A DNA stretch of 64,000 nt from Catellatospora coxensis (GCF_016862635.1 NZ_BONI01000055.1:1-64000), one strand, 5' to 3'. Counted from the stretch's first letter, positions 52,701 through 61,238 are shown. The notes: generated by a model not told the origin, from the letters alone. Translations and numbers: made by a program.

Positions 52701-54121
52701 AGGACCGTCACCGAGGCGCGTCCGGCTGTGCCCGGTGCGGTGACCTGGGCGGCGTCGGCGACGATCCGGGCGGCGAGGTTGGGTTCCAGGGTCAGGCCGA
52801 CGGCCGTGGCGGGGCGTTCGACGATGGCGGTGAGGTCGTCGGGTTCCAGCACGGCGGGGATGTTGACGAGTCCGCGCTGCAGCAGCGGCATGAGGTCGGG
52901 CGCCTGGGCGGCCAGGCGGCTGTAGAAGTCGTCGCGCATGGTGATGACGACGGTGACCGCCGGGTCCTGCTCGGCGAGGTCGGCGAGTTCGCGTAGCAGT
53001 GTCTGCCGGGGCTGTGGCGCAGTGGCCACGAGCAGTTCCTCGAACTGGTCGAGGACGAGTACGAGCCGGGTGTGGTCGGGTCGGGCGGCCCGCCAGGCGC
53101 GTGCCGCGTCGGCCAGGCCGTGCTCGACGCCGGGCAGGCCCGCCTGTGCGAGCTGGGTCACCGGGTCGCTGCCGGGCCGGGCGACGACCCAGCCCCAGCG
53201 GTCGCTGCCGGGCAGCGCGGCGCGCGCCAGTGCGGGCCGCAGACCGGCGTGGATCAGCGACGACTTGCCACTGCCCGACGGCCCGAGCAGTGCCAGGAAG
53301 GCACGGTCGTCGCGCAGCCGGTCCAGGACCGCGCTCAGGGCGCGGTCCCGGCCGTGGAACCACGCTGCGTCGCCGGTGGTGAAGGGCCTCAGCCCGGGGT
53401 ACGGGCAGACGTCGGCCACAGCCAGTCCCGGGTGCGCCGCCCGCAGGGTGGCTACCGGCGTGATGTACGCGGTGGACCGGCCCCGGCCGTGCCGGTCGGG
53501 TGCGGCCACCGAGTCGACCATGCCGATGACCAGGCCACTGCGCTCGTCTACGACGGGGCCACCGCTGAAGCCCTGGGTGATCTCGGTGGCTTCGGACAGT
53601 TGGAGCAGCTCGACCCCATTGTCGCCGTGGATCGGGTCACCGGCGAGGCCGTAGCCGTAGTGGCCGCCGCCGGGGGCGTTGGCGGGGAACCCGAACGTCT
53701 TCACCGGGTGCCGTGCGCCGCCGTCGGACGTGCCGAGTGGCAGCGGGCGGGCCAGCGCGGGCGCGGGATCGGCCAGCCGCAGGAAGGCGACGTCGCCGCG
53801 GTCCGGGGCGCGCCAGTGCTCGGGCAGGGCCCAGGCCCGGCGGGGCTGGTCGTCGAGGTGGGCGAACCGGACCGGCACCGGGCCGCCCGGCGGTGCGCCG
53901 CCGGGTCCGGCGATGACGTGCGCGCAGGTCACCAGGAGGCCGTCTGCCACGAGGAACCCGGTCCCGGCCGTGCGCCCGTGCCCGTCGAGGACCTGGACCA
54001 CGCCGCGGAGCAGGTCGGGCGGGCCGCCGCCGGACGCCCCGGTCACCGGCCCGTCCCTGCGCTTGGGCCGCGCCTGCGCTGTCTCATCGGCGCCTCCTCC
54101 CGAACCGGCGCCACCCACCAT
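49784..54121 (-). CDS. Trypsin-STAND NTPase-WD40 protein
   Basis: A 1445-residue multidomain protein. Residues about 35-225 are a trypsin-like protease with His in LVTCAHVI, Asp in RGDVAFLRL and Ser in GFSGGPVV. A STAND NTPase (nSTAND1-like) follows, starting PYPGLRPFTTGDAAWFHGRD, with Walker A GPSGSGKSSL (280-289) and Walker B LVLVLDQFEELL (about 350). One membrane-like helix (LSALLALAVLAGTVAAW, about 700) comes next. A long run of about thirteen WD40-type blades (AFSPDGRLLAVGGAD, WDLATG-like ends) and the family's usual tail (ACALAGRNLSQAEWEQY) close the protein. In such proteins the propeller senses, the NTPase oligomerises and the N-terminal domain is the effector. It lies divergent from a Trypco1 protein. 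No signal peptide. Confidence 0.9.
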   Translation of the reverse strand: MVGGAGSGGGADETAQARPKRRDGPVTGASGGGPPDLLRGVVQVLDGHGRTAGTGFLVADGLLVTCAHVIAGPGGAPPGGPVPVRFAHLDDQPRRAWALPEHWRAPDRGDVAFLRLADPAPALARPLPLGTSDGGARHPVKTFGFPANAPGGGHYGYGLAGDPIHGDNGVELLQLSEATEITQGFSGGPVVDERSGLVIGMVDSVAAPDRHGRGRSTAYITPVATLRAAHPGLAVADVCPYPGLRPFTTGDAAWFHGRDRALSAVLDRLRDDRAFLALLGPSGSGKSSLIHAGLRPALARAALPGSDRWGWVVARPGSDPVTQLAQAGLPGVEHGLADAARAWRAARPDHTRLVLVLDQFEELLVATAPQPRQTLLRELADLAEQDPAVTVVITMRDDFYSRLAAQAPDLMPLLQRGLVNIPAVLEPDDLTAIVERPATAVGLTLEPNLAARIVADAAQVTAPGTAGRASVTVLPLLSSALAELWRRCRGPGRLTHHAYAELGGVAGWLDRWCDHAYTEVCHTLPGDRRPLVRQVLLALVRPGDDAANVPPTRQRRTLAQLGALGTATDAHDSAATVVGLLADRRLITTGQDPATGEPVVELAHEALLHEWALLRRWLADDHVFLAWRHDLAADHSRWQASTDRHGRPDADLLLPGSALDAARRWLHDRPTEIDPDLARYITLSNTAQQRRLTRDRRRVTVLSALLALAVLAGTVAAWQWNTARDQTALAQHRARLADSRTLATQALGVVGRQPDLALLLALQGLSATGSRQAWGALGTVMSRPIATSRILYGSDHRIETSAFRPDGKVFVTANQVSLNKGTLRFWDAATGEQTAVLDEPRTESTLVYSPDGKWLASSGMDGTWLRDGTTGRPVGELLRPTNSFFPPLAFSPDSRLLAALSGDPGRVEIIDVATRRATGPAFEPKVGYIERIAFNSDAGEVAFAGPRTVRVYDVGTRRMTDQFKVGVGVTAMEYTRDGLLAVAAEDGLVYLVGPDHTLIGQPLRTTVKPTAITLRPGTNTLVSADAQGAIHQWDLKTRQSISTPLLGHVGRISGLVFSPDGATLASVGNNNQVRFWNLATGQPLGQPLVGHSRTVNSVAFSPDGATLLSGGFDESIRQWDLASRTPHGTPLSAPGEQFDPGEVVTGDPVGDARINPATGNLAAIRLGTQGAVRLWDPRSGRLISDHGPELVLALSPDGRLAAIDRDKTVVIRDVAAGKETVTLPTSASSAVFNHDGTRLTVGRIGAVEVWDLGTGRSIATGRPDEQHRFARVEPLALSRDGRTVVTGDPSNGLGDDGMSVWQIDGDELAEQQLTHRTPVTAAAFSPDGRLLAVGGADYAVQLFETETWQPVADPLALHQDTISSLAFSPDGKLVASGSKDGTIRLWAAPSTWIEHACALAGRNLSQAEWEQYAPPGGRYVRLCPQYPSGFEAPADAPAAAYPGSP

Positions 54122-54230
54122 AATGGACGTTCCAGGAGAGGTGGCGTCCCCAGCGGACGTCGCGTGCGCCCCGACGGTGTACGCGTAGCCGCCTCACCGC
54201 CCGGCCGCGCCGGGATCGGCGAGGGAGTGT

Positions 54231-54575
54231 GTGGTGGACGACGTCGTGGCGGTGCCGCTGTCCGGGGGCGGCATGATCCTGATCGAGGGCGCGGACCAGG
54301 CCGGCCCCGGAGGCCCGGTGAAGGCGGGACGGATCGGCGACGCGATCCAGGCCTTCCCCGCCACGCTCCAGGAGGCCATGGCCCCGGTCGCCGACGCGGC
54401 CCGGGCGGTGCTCGACGAGCTGCGCCGCGTGAGCCCCGACGAGGTCGAGGTCGAGTTCGGCGTCGACCTGGCGATGCACGCGGGTGCGGTCATCACCAAG
54501 AGCGAGGCACGCTCCCACCTGCGAGTCAAGATGCGCTGGGTGAACGGGTCGGCGGCGCTGTCCGAGGACGAGTAG
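54231..54575 (+). CDS. Trypco1-domain protein (trypsin-co-occurring)
   Basis: A 114-residue soluble protein of the CU044_2847/Trypco1 family. It starts with a beta-rich segment (VVAVPLSGGGMILIEG), has a central helix (DAIQAFPATLQEAMAPVADAARAVLDELRRV) and ends in the family hallmark VEFGVDLAMHAGAVITKSEARSHLRVKMRW. Members are named for their repeated occurrence next to trypsin-containing effector proteins, and that is the case here: the trypsin-STAND gene is divergent at 110 bases. It is probably a regulator or substrate of the protease. It starts with GTG (two in a row) after GAGGGAG. Confidence 0.85.
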   Translation: MVDDVVAVPLSGGGMILIEGADQAGPGGPVKAGRIGDAIQAFPATLQEAMAPVADAARAVLDELRRVSPDEVEVEFGVDLAMHAGAVITKSEARSHLRVKMRWVNGSAALSEDE

Positions 54576-54666
54576 GCCGGTCCGCGAGGTGCGGGCCGCC
54601 GTGTGCCCGAGCCACCGCGCACATCGCGGCGTGGACCGGGGGCCGTCGTTGGTAGCGTGCGCGGAC

Positions 54667-55365
54667 ATGCAGTCGCGGACGATTCACATAGGAGCTACGG
54701 CGTTGCACGTCGGTGTGACCGGCCACGGCCCTGACGTCGTAGTCCTGACCGGTGGTCCCGGTGGTGTGCAGTATCTGGAGCGAGACGAGATCGCGCCGCG
54801 TCACCACCGCGCCTGGTACCCCGAACCGCGCGGCGTCGGCCGCTCGGGCGGCGGCCCGCACACCATGGAAGAAGCGATCGCCGATCTTGAAAGCATCCGT
54901 ACGGCGGTCGGTGTCACCACCTGGATCGTGGTAGGCCATTCGTGGGGTAGTGATCTAGCCGTGCGCTACGCGGTCGAGCATCCGCAGGCGGTGGCCGCGG
55001 TGGTCGGCATCGCTGGTAGAGGTCCCCAGCGTGACCGGACGTGGTCCGAGGCGTACGAAGCAGGTAAGGCCGCCGAGCCTGTCGTCGACATCGACTGGGT
55101 GCCCGAAGTGCACGCGGCTCTGAGCGTTTCGTTCACCGATTGGATCCATCGACCCGAGCTCTGGAGCGGGCTGGCCGCCTGCACCGTACCGATGCATTTC
55201 ATCGCCGCCGGCGACGACATCCGCCCGCCGTGGCCCCTGGCGCAGCTCGCCGCGCTCCTTCCACGTGGGAGCTTCTCCACCGTGCCGGGCGTGCCGCATG
55301 ACTTCTGGTCCACCCACCCCGAGCTGTGGACCCAGACCATCACGGACGCCTGCGCCGCTTCGTGA
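54667..55365 (+). CDS. Alpha/beta hydrolase
   Basis: A 232-residue hydrolase. VVVLTGGPGGVQYLERDEI carries the oxyanion GGPG turn. The nucleophile Ser is in VVGHSWGSDLAVRYA, a late Asp lies in FIAAGDDIRPPW and the His in VPGVPHDFW. The GGPG start is reminiscent of the proline iminopeptidase group. The start at 54667 (ATGCAG) is chosen for domain fit, with no clear Shine-Dalgarno. It is 91 bases downstream of the Trypco1 gene in the same direction. A role with it is possible but not shown. Confidence 0.85.
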   Translation: MQSRTIHIGATALHVGVTGHGPDVVVLTGGPGGVQYLERDEIAPRHHRAWYPEPRGVGRSGGGPHTMEEAIADLESIRTAVGVTTWIVVGHSWGSDLAVRYAVEHPQAVAAVVGIAGRGPQRDRTWSEAYEAGKAAEPVVDIDWVPEVHAALSVSFTDWIHRPELWSGLAACTVPMHFIAAGDDIRPPWPLAQLAALLPRGSFSTVPGVPHDFWSTHPELWTQTITDACAAS

Positions 55366-55403
55366 CCTCGCCCGTGGCCAGGCTCGCATGTCGATCTCTG
55401 GGC

Positions 55404-55631
55404 TTATCGACCAGCCGTGGCGATCGTGGGCAGCTCCATGGTGGCGAGCAGCAGCGCCAGCACCGAACTGTTGTGATCGTGCGCCCGCGAGCTGGCGGTG
55501 GCGACCGTACACGGCAGCAGTCGGCCGCAGGAGCACAGCGTCCTGCTGGTGGGCTGGTGTTCGGCTATCAGGAAGGCTGCCGCGGCGATCTGGCGGCGTG
55601 CTGACTCGACCGGTTGAACCGAGTGCTGCAT
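55404..55631 (-). CDS. Possible small CGRLLPC protein
   Basis: A 75-residue ORF (ATG at 55631, AAGG upstream). An N-terminal helix (ARRQIAAAAFLIAEH) is followed by TLCSCGRLLPCTVA. The CxCGxxxPC pattern resembles small zinc-ribbon-like actinobacterial proteins whose helix precedes a C-x-C-G-x-x-x-P-C knuckle. The remainder is alanine/leucine-rich. Coding status is plausible but not certain; function unknown. Confidence 0.45.
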   Translation of the reverse strand: MQHSVQPVESARRQIAAAAFLIAEHQPTSRTLCSCGRLLPCTVATASSRAHDHNSSVLALLLATMELPTIATAGR

Positions 55632-56233
55632 GCCAACCGCCTTCACATCGTGCATGTCGCAGGAACCACGGTGACTGTCACTGACAGCCACCGGCGGATT
55701 GACACATGGTATCGATGTTGGTGTGTCGGATCGGCTCGCTGTCTGTTTCCGTCAGGTGAATGATCCGGCGATGACCGGGCCGGCTTGCCGGCGAAGGCGG
55801 CGTCGGTGGGTGTTCTGCTGCACGAATGCATGTGACAGGTGCCGCTTCGCGTCGATGACATGAACTCCGCCGGCACGCCTTCACGGCGCACCCGAGATGT
55901 TCCACCCCGCGCGTGTCCGATATCGAGCCGGTCGAGCCCCTGGCTGGTGGCGGCTCGCCCACTGCGCGGTGTCCGGTCAGATCCGGCTCCGGTCCTGACC
56001 GGACAGGCGGGACCAGCGCCGACGCCCGAGTGATCCGGAGCGGGTCGGTGGCGACCTGGCGCGCCGTGCCTCGGCAACACGCTGTTCGTGCCGGCCTTCC
56101 CGGCCGGCGCCGTCGTCAGGCGCGTCGCCTCATCCTCCACCGCCAGGCGGTCAACCGACTGTCGGCACGTCGCGCTTCTGCCGCGGCCGAACGGCCGCGA
56201 CCACCCCCGCACACAAAGGAGCCCAGCACCCCC
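55632..56233. other. Non-coding stretch
   Basis: About 600 bases upstream of the FG-GAP-like gene without a supported gene; ORFs here are shadows. It presumably contains that gene's promoter. I looked for a c-di-AMP (ydaO-type) riboswitch and saw no convincing match. Confidence 0.4.
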
Positions 56234-57511
56234 ATGACCCACACCGTGAGGAAAACCCGAGTCCGACGCACGTTGACAGTCCTGGCGGCTGTCACGATGG
56301 CTCTGGCGGGCCAGCTGGTCGGCGTCGGCGGCGCCCACGCCGCGAGCACGGCCGGCGTCCACACCGGCATCGACGGCTACCCGACGCGACAGTTGCCGAC
56401 CTCCTGCATCACCACGCCGCAGCCTGGCACGGTCTACCTGCACGACATGGTGCTCGCCGGCGCCGGCGGCCGACACCTCGGCTACACCAACTGTTCGGAC
56501 GACACCTCGTACCACCGGGAGAGCCGCGCGTGGGACTGGGGGATGAACGCCTTCGACGCTTACGAGGCGGCTCGGGTGAACGAGGTGCTGACCTGGTTGC
56601 TGGCCACCGACGAGCGTGGCAATCCGCACGCCAACGCCCGCCGGCTGGGCATCGGTGAGATCATCTGGAACAGGCGCATCATCACCCTGTGGTCCACCAC
56701 CGGCAACAAGAACTGGGTGACCTACACCGGGTCCAACCCGCACACCGACCACGTCCACTTCTCCATGTCGTGGGCGGGCGCCCGCAAGGAGACCAGCTTC
56801 TTCCGCTCGCGCGGCGCCGTGCCGGTGTTCGCACTGTCGGACTCGCTGAACGCGAGCACCGCCACCCTTGCCGCGTTCTCCTACGGGTTCGGCGCGTCGG
56901 TGGTGATCGCGGGGGACTGGGACGGCTACCTCGGCGATGGCATCGGCCTGTACGATCCCACGACCTGGACGTTCTACCTGCGCAACTGCCCGTGCTCGGG
57001 CGGTCTCGCCGACGTGGTGGTGCGGCTGGGCAACTTCGGCGACAAGCCGATCGCCGGGGACTGGGACGGCGACGGCCGCGACGACATCGGCGTCTACCGG
57101 CCTAGCAACAGCACGTTCTACTTCCACATGCTCGACGGGGACGCCGCACCGGCGCCCATCACCTACGGCAACGCCGGTGATCTGCCGATCATCGGGGACT
57201 GGAACGGCGACGGCCGCGACGACATCGGCGTCTACCGTCCCAGCAACGTCACGTTCTACAAGATCACGGGTGGTGCGGTGCCGTTCGGCAACCCCGGTGA
57301 CATCCCGATCGTGGGTGACTGGACCACCGACCGCATCGCCGAGATCGGCGTCTACCGCCCGTCGAACAGCACGTTCTACTTCCTGACCGAGTCGGACACC
57401 CAGCAGCCGGTGACCCGCGTGCGGCCGTACGGCGACCCGGGTGTCAGCCCGGTCATCGGCGACTGGAACGGCAACGGCCAGGACACCCAGGGCGTCGTTC
57501 TGCTCGGGTAG
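56234..57511 (+). CDS. Secreted protein with peptidase-like N-domain and FG-GAP/VCBS-like repeats
   Basis: A 425-residue exported protein. The signal peptide ends in VGGAHAA. Residues 40-200 form a domain with RAWDWGMNAFDAYEAARV and HTDHVHFSMSWAGA. The DHVHFS motif resembles zinc ligands of M15-like or ARB_07466-like domains, so peptidoglycan-directed activity is possible. Residues 210-425 are about five repeats of GDWDGDGRDDIGVYRPSNSTFYF, the calcium-binding FG-GAP/VCBS-like propeller type. AAAGGAG lies upstream. It directly precedes the glycosyltransferase cassette, and a hairpin separates them. Confidence 0.82.
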   Translation: MTHTVRKTRVRRTLTVLAAVTMALAGQLVGVGGAHAASTAGVHTGIDGYPTRQLPTSCITTPQPGTVYLHDMVLAGAGGRHLGYTNCSDDTSYHRESRAWDWGMNAFDAYEAARVNEVLTWLLATDERGNPHANARRLGIGEIIWNRRIITLWSTTGNKNWVTYTGSNPHTDHVHFSMSWAGARKETSFFRSRGAVPVFALSDSLNASTATLAAFSYGFGASVVIAGDWDGYLGDGIGLYDPTTWTFYLRNCPCSGGLADVVVRLGNFGDKPIAGDWDGDGRDDIGVYRPSNSTFYFHMLDGDAAPAPITYGNAGDLPIIGDWNGDGRDDIGVYRPSNVTFYKITGGAVPFGNPGDIPIVGDWTTDRIAEIGVYRPSNSTFYFLTESDTQQPVTRVRPYGDPGVSPVIGDWNGNGQDTQGVVLLG

Positions 57512-57536
57512 TTCCGCCGAGCCTGAATTCTGTCGC

Positions 57537-57570
57537 GTGCCCACCCGGCGCCTCGGCTCCGGGTGGGCAC
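57537..57570 (+). terminator. Terminator hairpin after the FG-GAP-like gene
   Basis: Perfect 12-base arms GTGCCCACCCGG / CCGGGTGGGCAC with a 10-base loop, 26 bases after the stop. Confidence 0.75.
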
Positions 57571-57740
57571 TGTGTTCGAGGACACCGCCGTCTGCCGGCA
57601 GGCTCTGACCGGCGTCCACGGGTCTCTGGCACCTGGCCTTCGCACCCCTGCCCGGTTCGCTGCCGCACCGGGCAGGTCAGAGACAATGACAAGGTTGGAT
57701 GCATTGTGTTACGGTTTGCCTCTAAGCGACGGGAATCGGC

Positions 57741-58598
57741 ATGTACACGGTGGGCGTCTGCATCGACGAGGCGTACTTTGTGCCGGCCCTGACCACGTTG
57801 ACCTCGCTGGCCGACAGCCAACCCGCCGGTGACCTCAAGAACGTGGGCGTGCGCGTGTTGACCGCCGACTTGAGCCGGGGCCGCGCCGAGACGATGGCCA
57901 CGGTGGTGGCGCGGCTGGGGTTCGGGTCGTTCGACATCGCGTGGCATCCCACCGACCGGTGGCAGGTGGTGAGTTGCGACCACATCTCGGCAGCCACCTA
58001 CCTGCGCTTCGCCTTCACCGCCGACTTCGTCGGCGACGACCATCTGATCTATCTGGACGCGGACCTGCTGGTCCTCGGCGACGTGGCGGCACCGCTGGAC
58101 AGCCTGGAGCCGGCCCGGATGGCCCTGGTCCAGGACGAACTCGTGGCAACGGTGGGCCGGGGCGGGGCGCTGCCCGGGGTCGTCGACCGGTGGCCCGGGT
58201 TTCGGGGCCGTCCCTACTTCAACGCCGGGGTGATGTGGTGCCCGACCGGCCTGCTGGGCCGCCTGAACCGGTCGATCACCCGGATCATGGCCGCCGCCGG
58301 GCAGCACATCCATTTCAACGACCAGGACGCGTTGAACCTGTGGGCCCTGCACGGGAGCGCCGTCGTGCCCGCCCCACCGGCGTACAACCGCTTCGAACTG
58401 GACCGGTTCGAGGACGGTGCCCAGAGCCGGGCCCGCGAGGGCACCCCGGTGGTGCTGCACTTCGTCGGCCCCGACAAGCCGTGGCAGCCGACCTGCCCGG
58501 GCACCGACGGGGTACGCCTTTACCGGACCTACCTGCGTCAGGCGGCGAGCCTGGTCAGCCGGGCCAAGGACCCGACAGCGGGGATCCGGTGGCAGTGA
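57741..58598 (+). CDS. GT8-family glycosyltransferase (copy 1)
   Basis: A 285-residue retaining glycosyltransferase of the galactosyl/glucosyltransferase type. The metal-binding DxD is in LIYLDADLLVLGD. RWPGFRGRPYFNAGVMWC, the acceptor-side NDQDALN and the late HFVGPDKPW (HxxGxxKPW) are all family marks. It has no signal or membrane segment, so it acts in the cytoplasm. GGGAA precedes the ATG. It overlaps the next gene by ten bases. The paralogue two genes on shares long identical stretches. Confidence 0.9.
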   Translation: MYTVGVCIDEAYFVPALTTLTSLADSQPAGDLKNVGVRVLTADLSRGRAETMATVVARLGFGSFDIAWHPTDRWQVVSCDHISAATYLRFAFTADFVGDDHLIYLDADLLVLGDVAAPLDSLEPARMALVQDELVATVGRGGALPGVVDRWPGFRGRPYFNAGVMWCPTGLLGRLNRSITRIMAAAGQHIHFNDQDALNLWALHGSAVVPAPPAYNRFELDRFEDGAQSRAREGTPVVLHFVGPDKPWQPTCPGTDGVRLYRTYLRQAASLVSRAKDPTAGIRWQ

Positions 58599-59614
58599 CC
58601 GTGTGCGTTCCCACCCACCGGGGACGGCTGCGCCACGTCAGCGAACTGCTGGCCTCGCTGCTGATCGCCGCCCGGGTGGCCGACGTGCCGGTGGAGATCA
58701 TCGTGGTGGACGACTCGCCCGAGCCGGAGTTCCAGGCGCTGCGGCGCCGGTGCATCCGGCTGGGCGTGCGTCACCTGCGCGGCCCGCGCTCGGTGAGCGC
58801 CAAACGCAACCTCGCCGTCCGGGCCGCCAGCCACGACCTGCTGCTGTTCGTCGACTCGGACTGTGTGGCCACGCCTGAGCTGATCGCCGGCCATCTCGAC
58901 GCGCTGGCCGGTGCGCCGGCTGACGTGGCCGGGGTCGCCGGGGCCACCGTCTGGTCAGGTGAACGGACGCCGCTGTGGCAGGTCCTGGATTTCAGCCGGC
59001 TCTACCAGAACGCGGTGGACGTGGCCGCCCGCTACACGCAGGTCGGCTGGGCCACGACCAGCAACCTGTGTGTACGCCGGGACGTGTTCACCCGGCTGGG
59101 CGGGTTCGACGAGGGGGCGTTCACGGTGGTGGGCGGCGAGGACGTCGACCTCGGCGTGCGCGCCTGCGATCGCGGATACCGCTGGCTGACCTGTGCCCGG
59201 GCAGCGGTCCTGCACCAGCGGGACTCGGCGGGCCGGTGGAGCCAGGTGCTGGCCAAGCAGTTCACGTACGGCCGGGCCGACGTGTTCCTGTGCTCGCGGC
59301 ACCGCCACCGCCGGACCTGGCGGGCCAACCCGGTCACGACCAGCCTCATGATCATGATGTTCGCGGTGGCGGGTGTCCGCGTGGGGCTCCCGCTGTGGAC
59401 CCTGCTCGCCGGGGCGGTGCCGGTGCTGGCCGCGTTACTGCGCACCGGGCCCCAGCCGGTACGCCGGTGGGGCGGCGCCCTGGTCGATCTGGCCTTCGAC
59501 GCGGGTATCACCTTCGAGGCGGTGCGCCAGAGGCGGCCGGCGTTGGCCGTGCGCACCTTCGTCTACGCCGACGACCGGGAGTTCCGGCCGCGCCGGGCCG
59601 CAACGCGAGCCTGA
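58589..59614 (+). CDS. GT2-family glycosyltransferase, membrane-associated
   Basis: A 341-residue inverting glycosyltransferase. TVCVPTHRGR and IIVVDDSPEPEF form the nucleotide-binding start, LLLFVDSDCVATPE carries the DxD and VVGGEDVDLGVRA the catalytic ED region. The C-terminal 80 residues include one or two hydrophobic helices (TSLMIMMFAVAGVRVGLPLW, LLAGAVPVLAALL), likely a membrane anchor. I use the GTG at 58589, which overlaps the GT8 stop; a GTG two codons on is possible. It is translationally coupled to the GT8 genes on both sides. Confidence 0.88.
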   Translation: MAVTVCVPTHRGRLRHVSELLASLLIAARVADVPVEIIVVDDSPEPEFQALRRRCIRLGVRHLRGPRSVSAKRNLAVRAASHDLLLFVDSDCVATPELIAGHLDALAGAPADVAGVAGATVWSGERTPLWQVLDFSRLYQNAVDVAARYTQVGWATTSNLCVRRDVFTRLGGFDEGAFTVVGGEDVDLGVRACDRGYRWLTCARAAVLHQRDSAGRWSQVLAKQFTYGRADVFLCSRHRHRRTWRANPVTTSLMIMMFAVAGVRVGLPLWTLLAGAVPVLAALLRTGPQPVRRWGGALVDLAFDAGITFEAVRQRRPALAVRTFVYADDREFRPRRAATRA

Positions 59615-59618
59615 GCCC

Positions 59619-60455
59619 ATGTACGCCGTGGGATTGTGCGTAGACACGGCGTACCTTCTGCCCTCGCTGGTGACCCTGCTCTCGCTGGCCGACGCGACCC
59701 CCGACCGGGCGTCCGCGGCCGTCAGGGTGCTCACCCCCGATCTGTCCCGCGCCGACGCGGCCATGATGGCGGCGACCGTGCGCTTCCTCGGTTTCCGGTC
59801 ATTCGACCTGCGGTGGGTCAGGCCCGGCTGGCGGGTCGTCGACGGTTCGTACATTTCGACGGCCACCTATCTTCGATTCGACTTCGACGCCGGCTTCGTC
59901 GATCGCCCTCACCTGGTGTATCTGGACAGCGACGTGCTGGTGCTGGGCGACCTCACCAGCCCGCTCGGCACGCTTGCCCGCGGCCGGATCGGGTTGGTAC
60001 GCGACCTGTTCAACCACACCGTGGGCACGGGGCCGGCGCTGCCCGGGGTGGCCGACCGATGGCCCGGGTTTCGCGGTCGCCCCTACTTCAACGCCGGCGC
60101 GATGTGGTGCGACACCGAGGTGCTGGCCCGGCTGCACACCGACGTGGCCCGGATCATGCGCCACGACGGGCGCCATATCCACTACAACGACCAGGACGCG
60201 CTCAACCTCTGGGGCCTGCGCCACGACTCAGTCCAGCCGCTGCCGCCGGAGTTCAACACGTTCGAGGTCGACCGGTTCGCCGAACTCGGCGACTGGGTCC
60301 ACCCGATCCTCGCCGCGACCAAGGTGCCGTCGTCGCCGGTGGTCCTGCACTTCGTCGGCGCCGAGAAGCCTTGGCTGGACAACTGTCCGTCCACGCCGGC
60401 GGTCGGGCTGTACCGCCGTTACCTGCGCCACGCCCGCCGGCTGGCCCGTTGGTGA
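59619..60455 (+). CDS. GT8-family glycosyltransferase (copy 2)
   Basis: A 278-residue paralogue of the GT8 enzyme at 57741: YLDSDVLVLGD (DxD), RWPGFRGRPYFNAGAMWC, NDQDALNLWG and HFVGAEKPW. Its ATG is four bases after the GT2 stop, so the three genes form one operon. The two GT8 enzymes probably add the same or closely related sugars at different steps of one glycan. The 174 bases after the stop show no gene. Confidence 0.9.
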   Translation: MYAVGLCVDTAYLLPSLVTLLSLADATPDRASAAVRVLTPDLSRADAAMMAATVRFLGFRSFDLRWVRPGWRVVDGSYISTATYLRFDFDAGFVDRPHLVYLDSDVLVLGDLTSPLGTLARGRIGLVRDLFNHTVGTGPALPGVADRWPGFRGRPYFNAGAMWCDTEVLARLHTDVARIMRHDGRHIHYNDQDALNLWGLRHDSVQPLPPEFNTFEVDRFAELGDWVHPILAATKVPSSPVVLHFVGAEKPWLDNCPSTPAVGLYRRYLRHARRLARW

Positions 60456-60629
60456 TCCCTCTTGCGGGAGTCGGGAGCGGGGCGCCTACGGCACGACCGC
60501 CGCCGCCGCCGCCGAACCGGCGCGGCCGAGCCGGCGGTGGACCACCGAACCTCGACCGCGCCGCATGCCGCAGACACGACCAGCTGGACTGGCTACCCGC
60601 ACCACCCGATGGTGATGATCCGAGCGGGC

Positions 60630-61238
60630 CTACGCGGACACGGCCTCCCACCGGAAGCCGTCGAGGTCGACGAAGCCTCCGGCGTCGCTGCCGACCGTGA
60701 TGCGGTGCGAGCCGGAGCCTTCGGCCGACACGCCGGAGTCCTTGGCGGCGAACTTGCGGCTGTAGAGCGCCATCTTGATGGTCGAGGTGCCGAACTCGAC
60801 GTACTTGCTGCCGAAACTCTTGGTCACCGCCAGGCCGCGGTCGGTGTAGAACTGCTTGGTCGCCTTGACGTTGTCGACGCCGAGCAGCAGCACGACGTCG
60901 TCGACCTGCCGCGTCGCGGGGCCGGTGTTCTTCTTCTCCGCCGACGCGAGCTTCCAGATGGTGCCGAACGGGTCCTGGAGGGTGCCGCCGTAGCCCCAGA
61001 AGCTCTTGCTCGCCGGCTTGAGAGCCGTCGCCCCGGCGGCCAGGGCGGTGGCGAAGAAGCTGTCCACGTCGCAGGGCTGGGGCACGACCAGCGAGATCGC
61101 GTAGCCGCGGAACCCTGCCGACGGTTCGTCGGCGGCCCGCACGCGGATGCGATCGCCCAGTCCGAAGGCCGCGGTGTAGAAGGCGTCGGCGGCGGCCGGG
61201 TCGGTGACTTCGAGGATGAGGTGGTTGATGGCGGTCAT
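60630..61238 (-). CDS. Two-module VOC (glyoxalase-like) protein
   Basis: A 202-residue protein of two VOC modules: MTAINHLILEVTDPAAADAFYTAAFGLGD with YGGTLQDPFGTIWKLAS, and VVLLLGVDNVKATKQFYTDRGLAV with FVDLDGFRWEAVS. The usual His is present at the first module, and its last ligand position (TIWKLA) lacks the common Glu, so metal binding may be incomplete. The start is the ATG at 61238, with AAGGAG upstream. Function unknown; it stands alone. Confidence 0.83.
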   Translation of the reverse strand: MTAINHLILEVTDPAAADAFYTAAFGLGDRIRVRAADEPSAGFRGYAISLVVPQPCDVDSFFATALAAGATALKPASKSFWGYGGTLQDPFGTIWKLASAEKKNTGPATRQVDDVVLLLGVDNVKATKQFYTDRGLAVTKSFGSKYVEFGTSTIKMALYSRKFAAKDSGVSAEGSGSHRITVGSDAGGFVDLDGFRWEAVSA

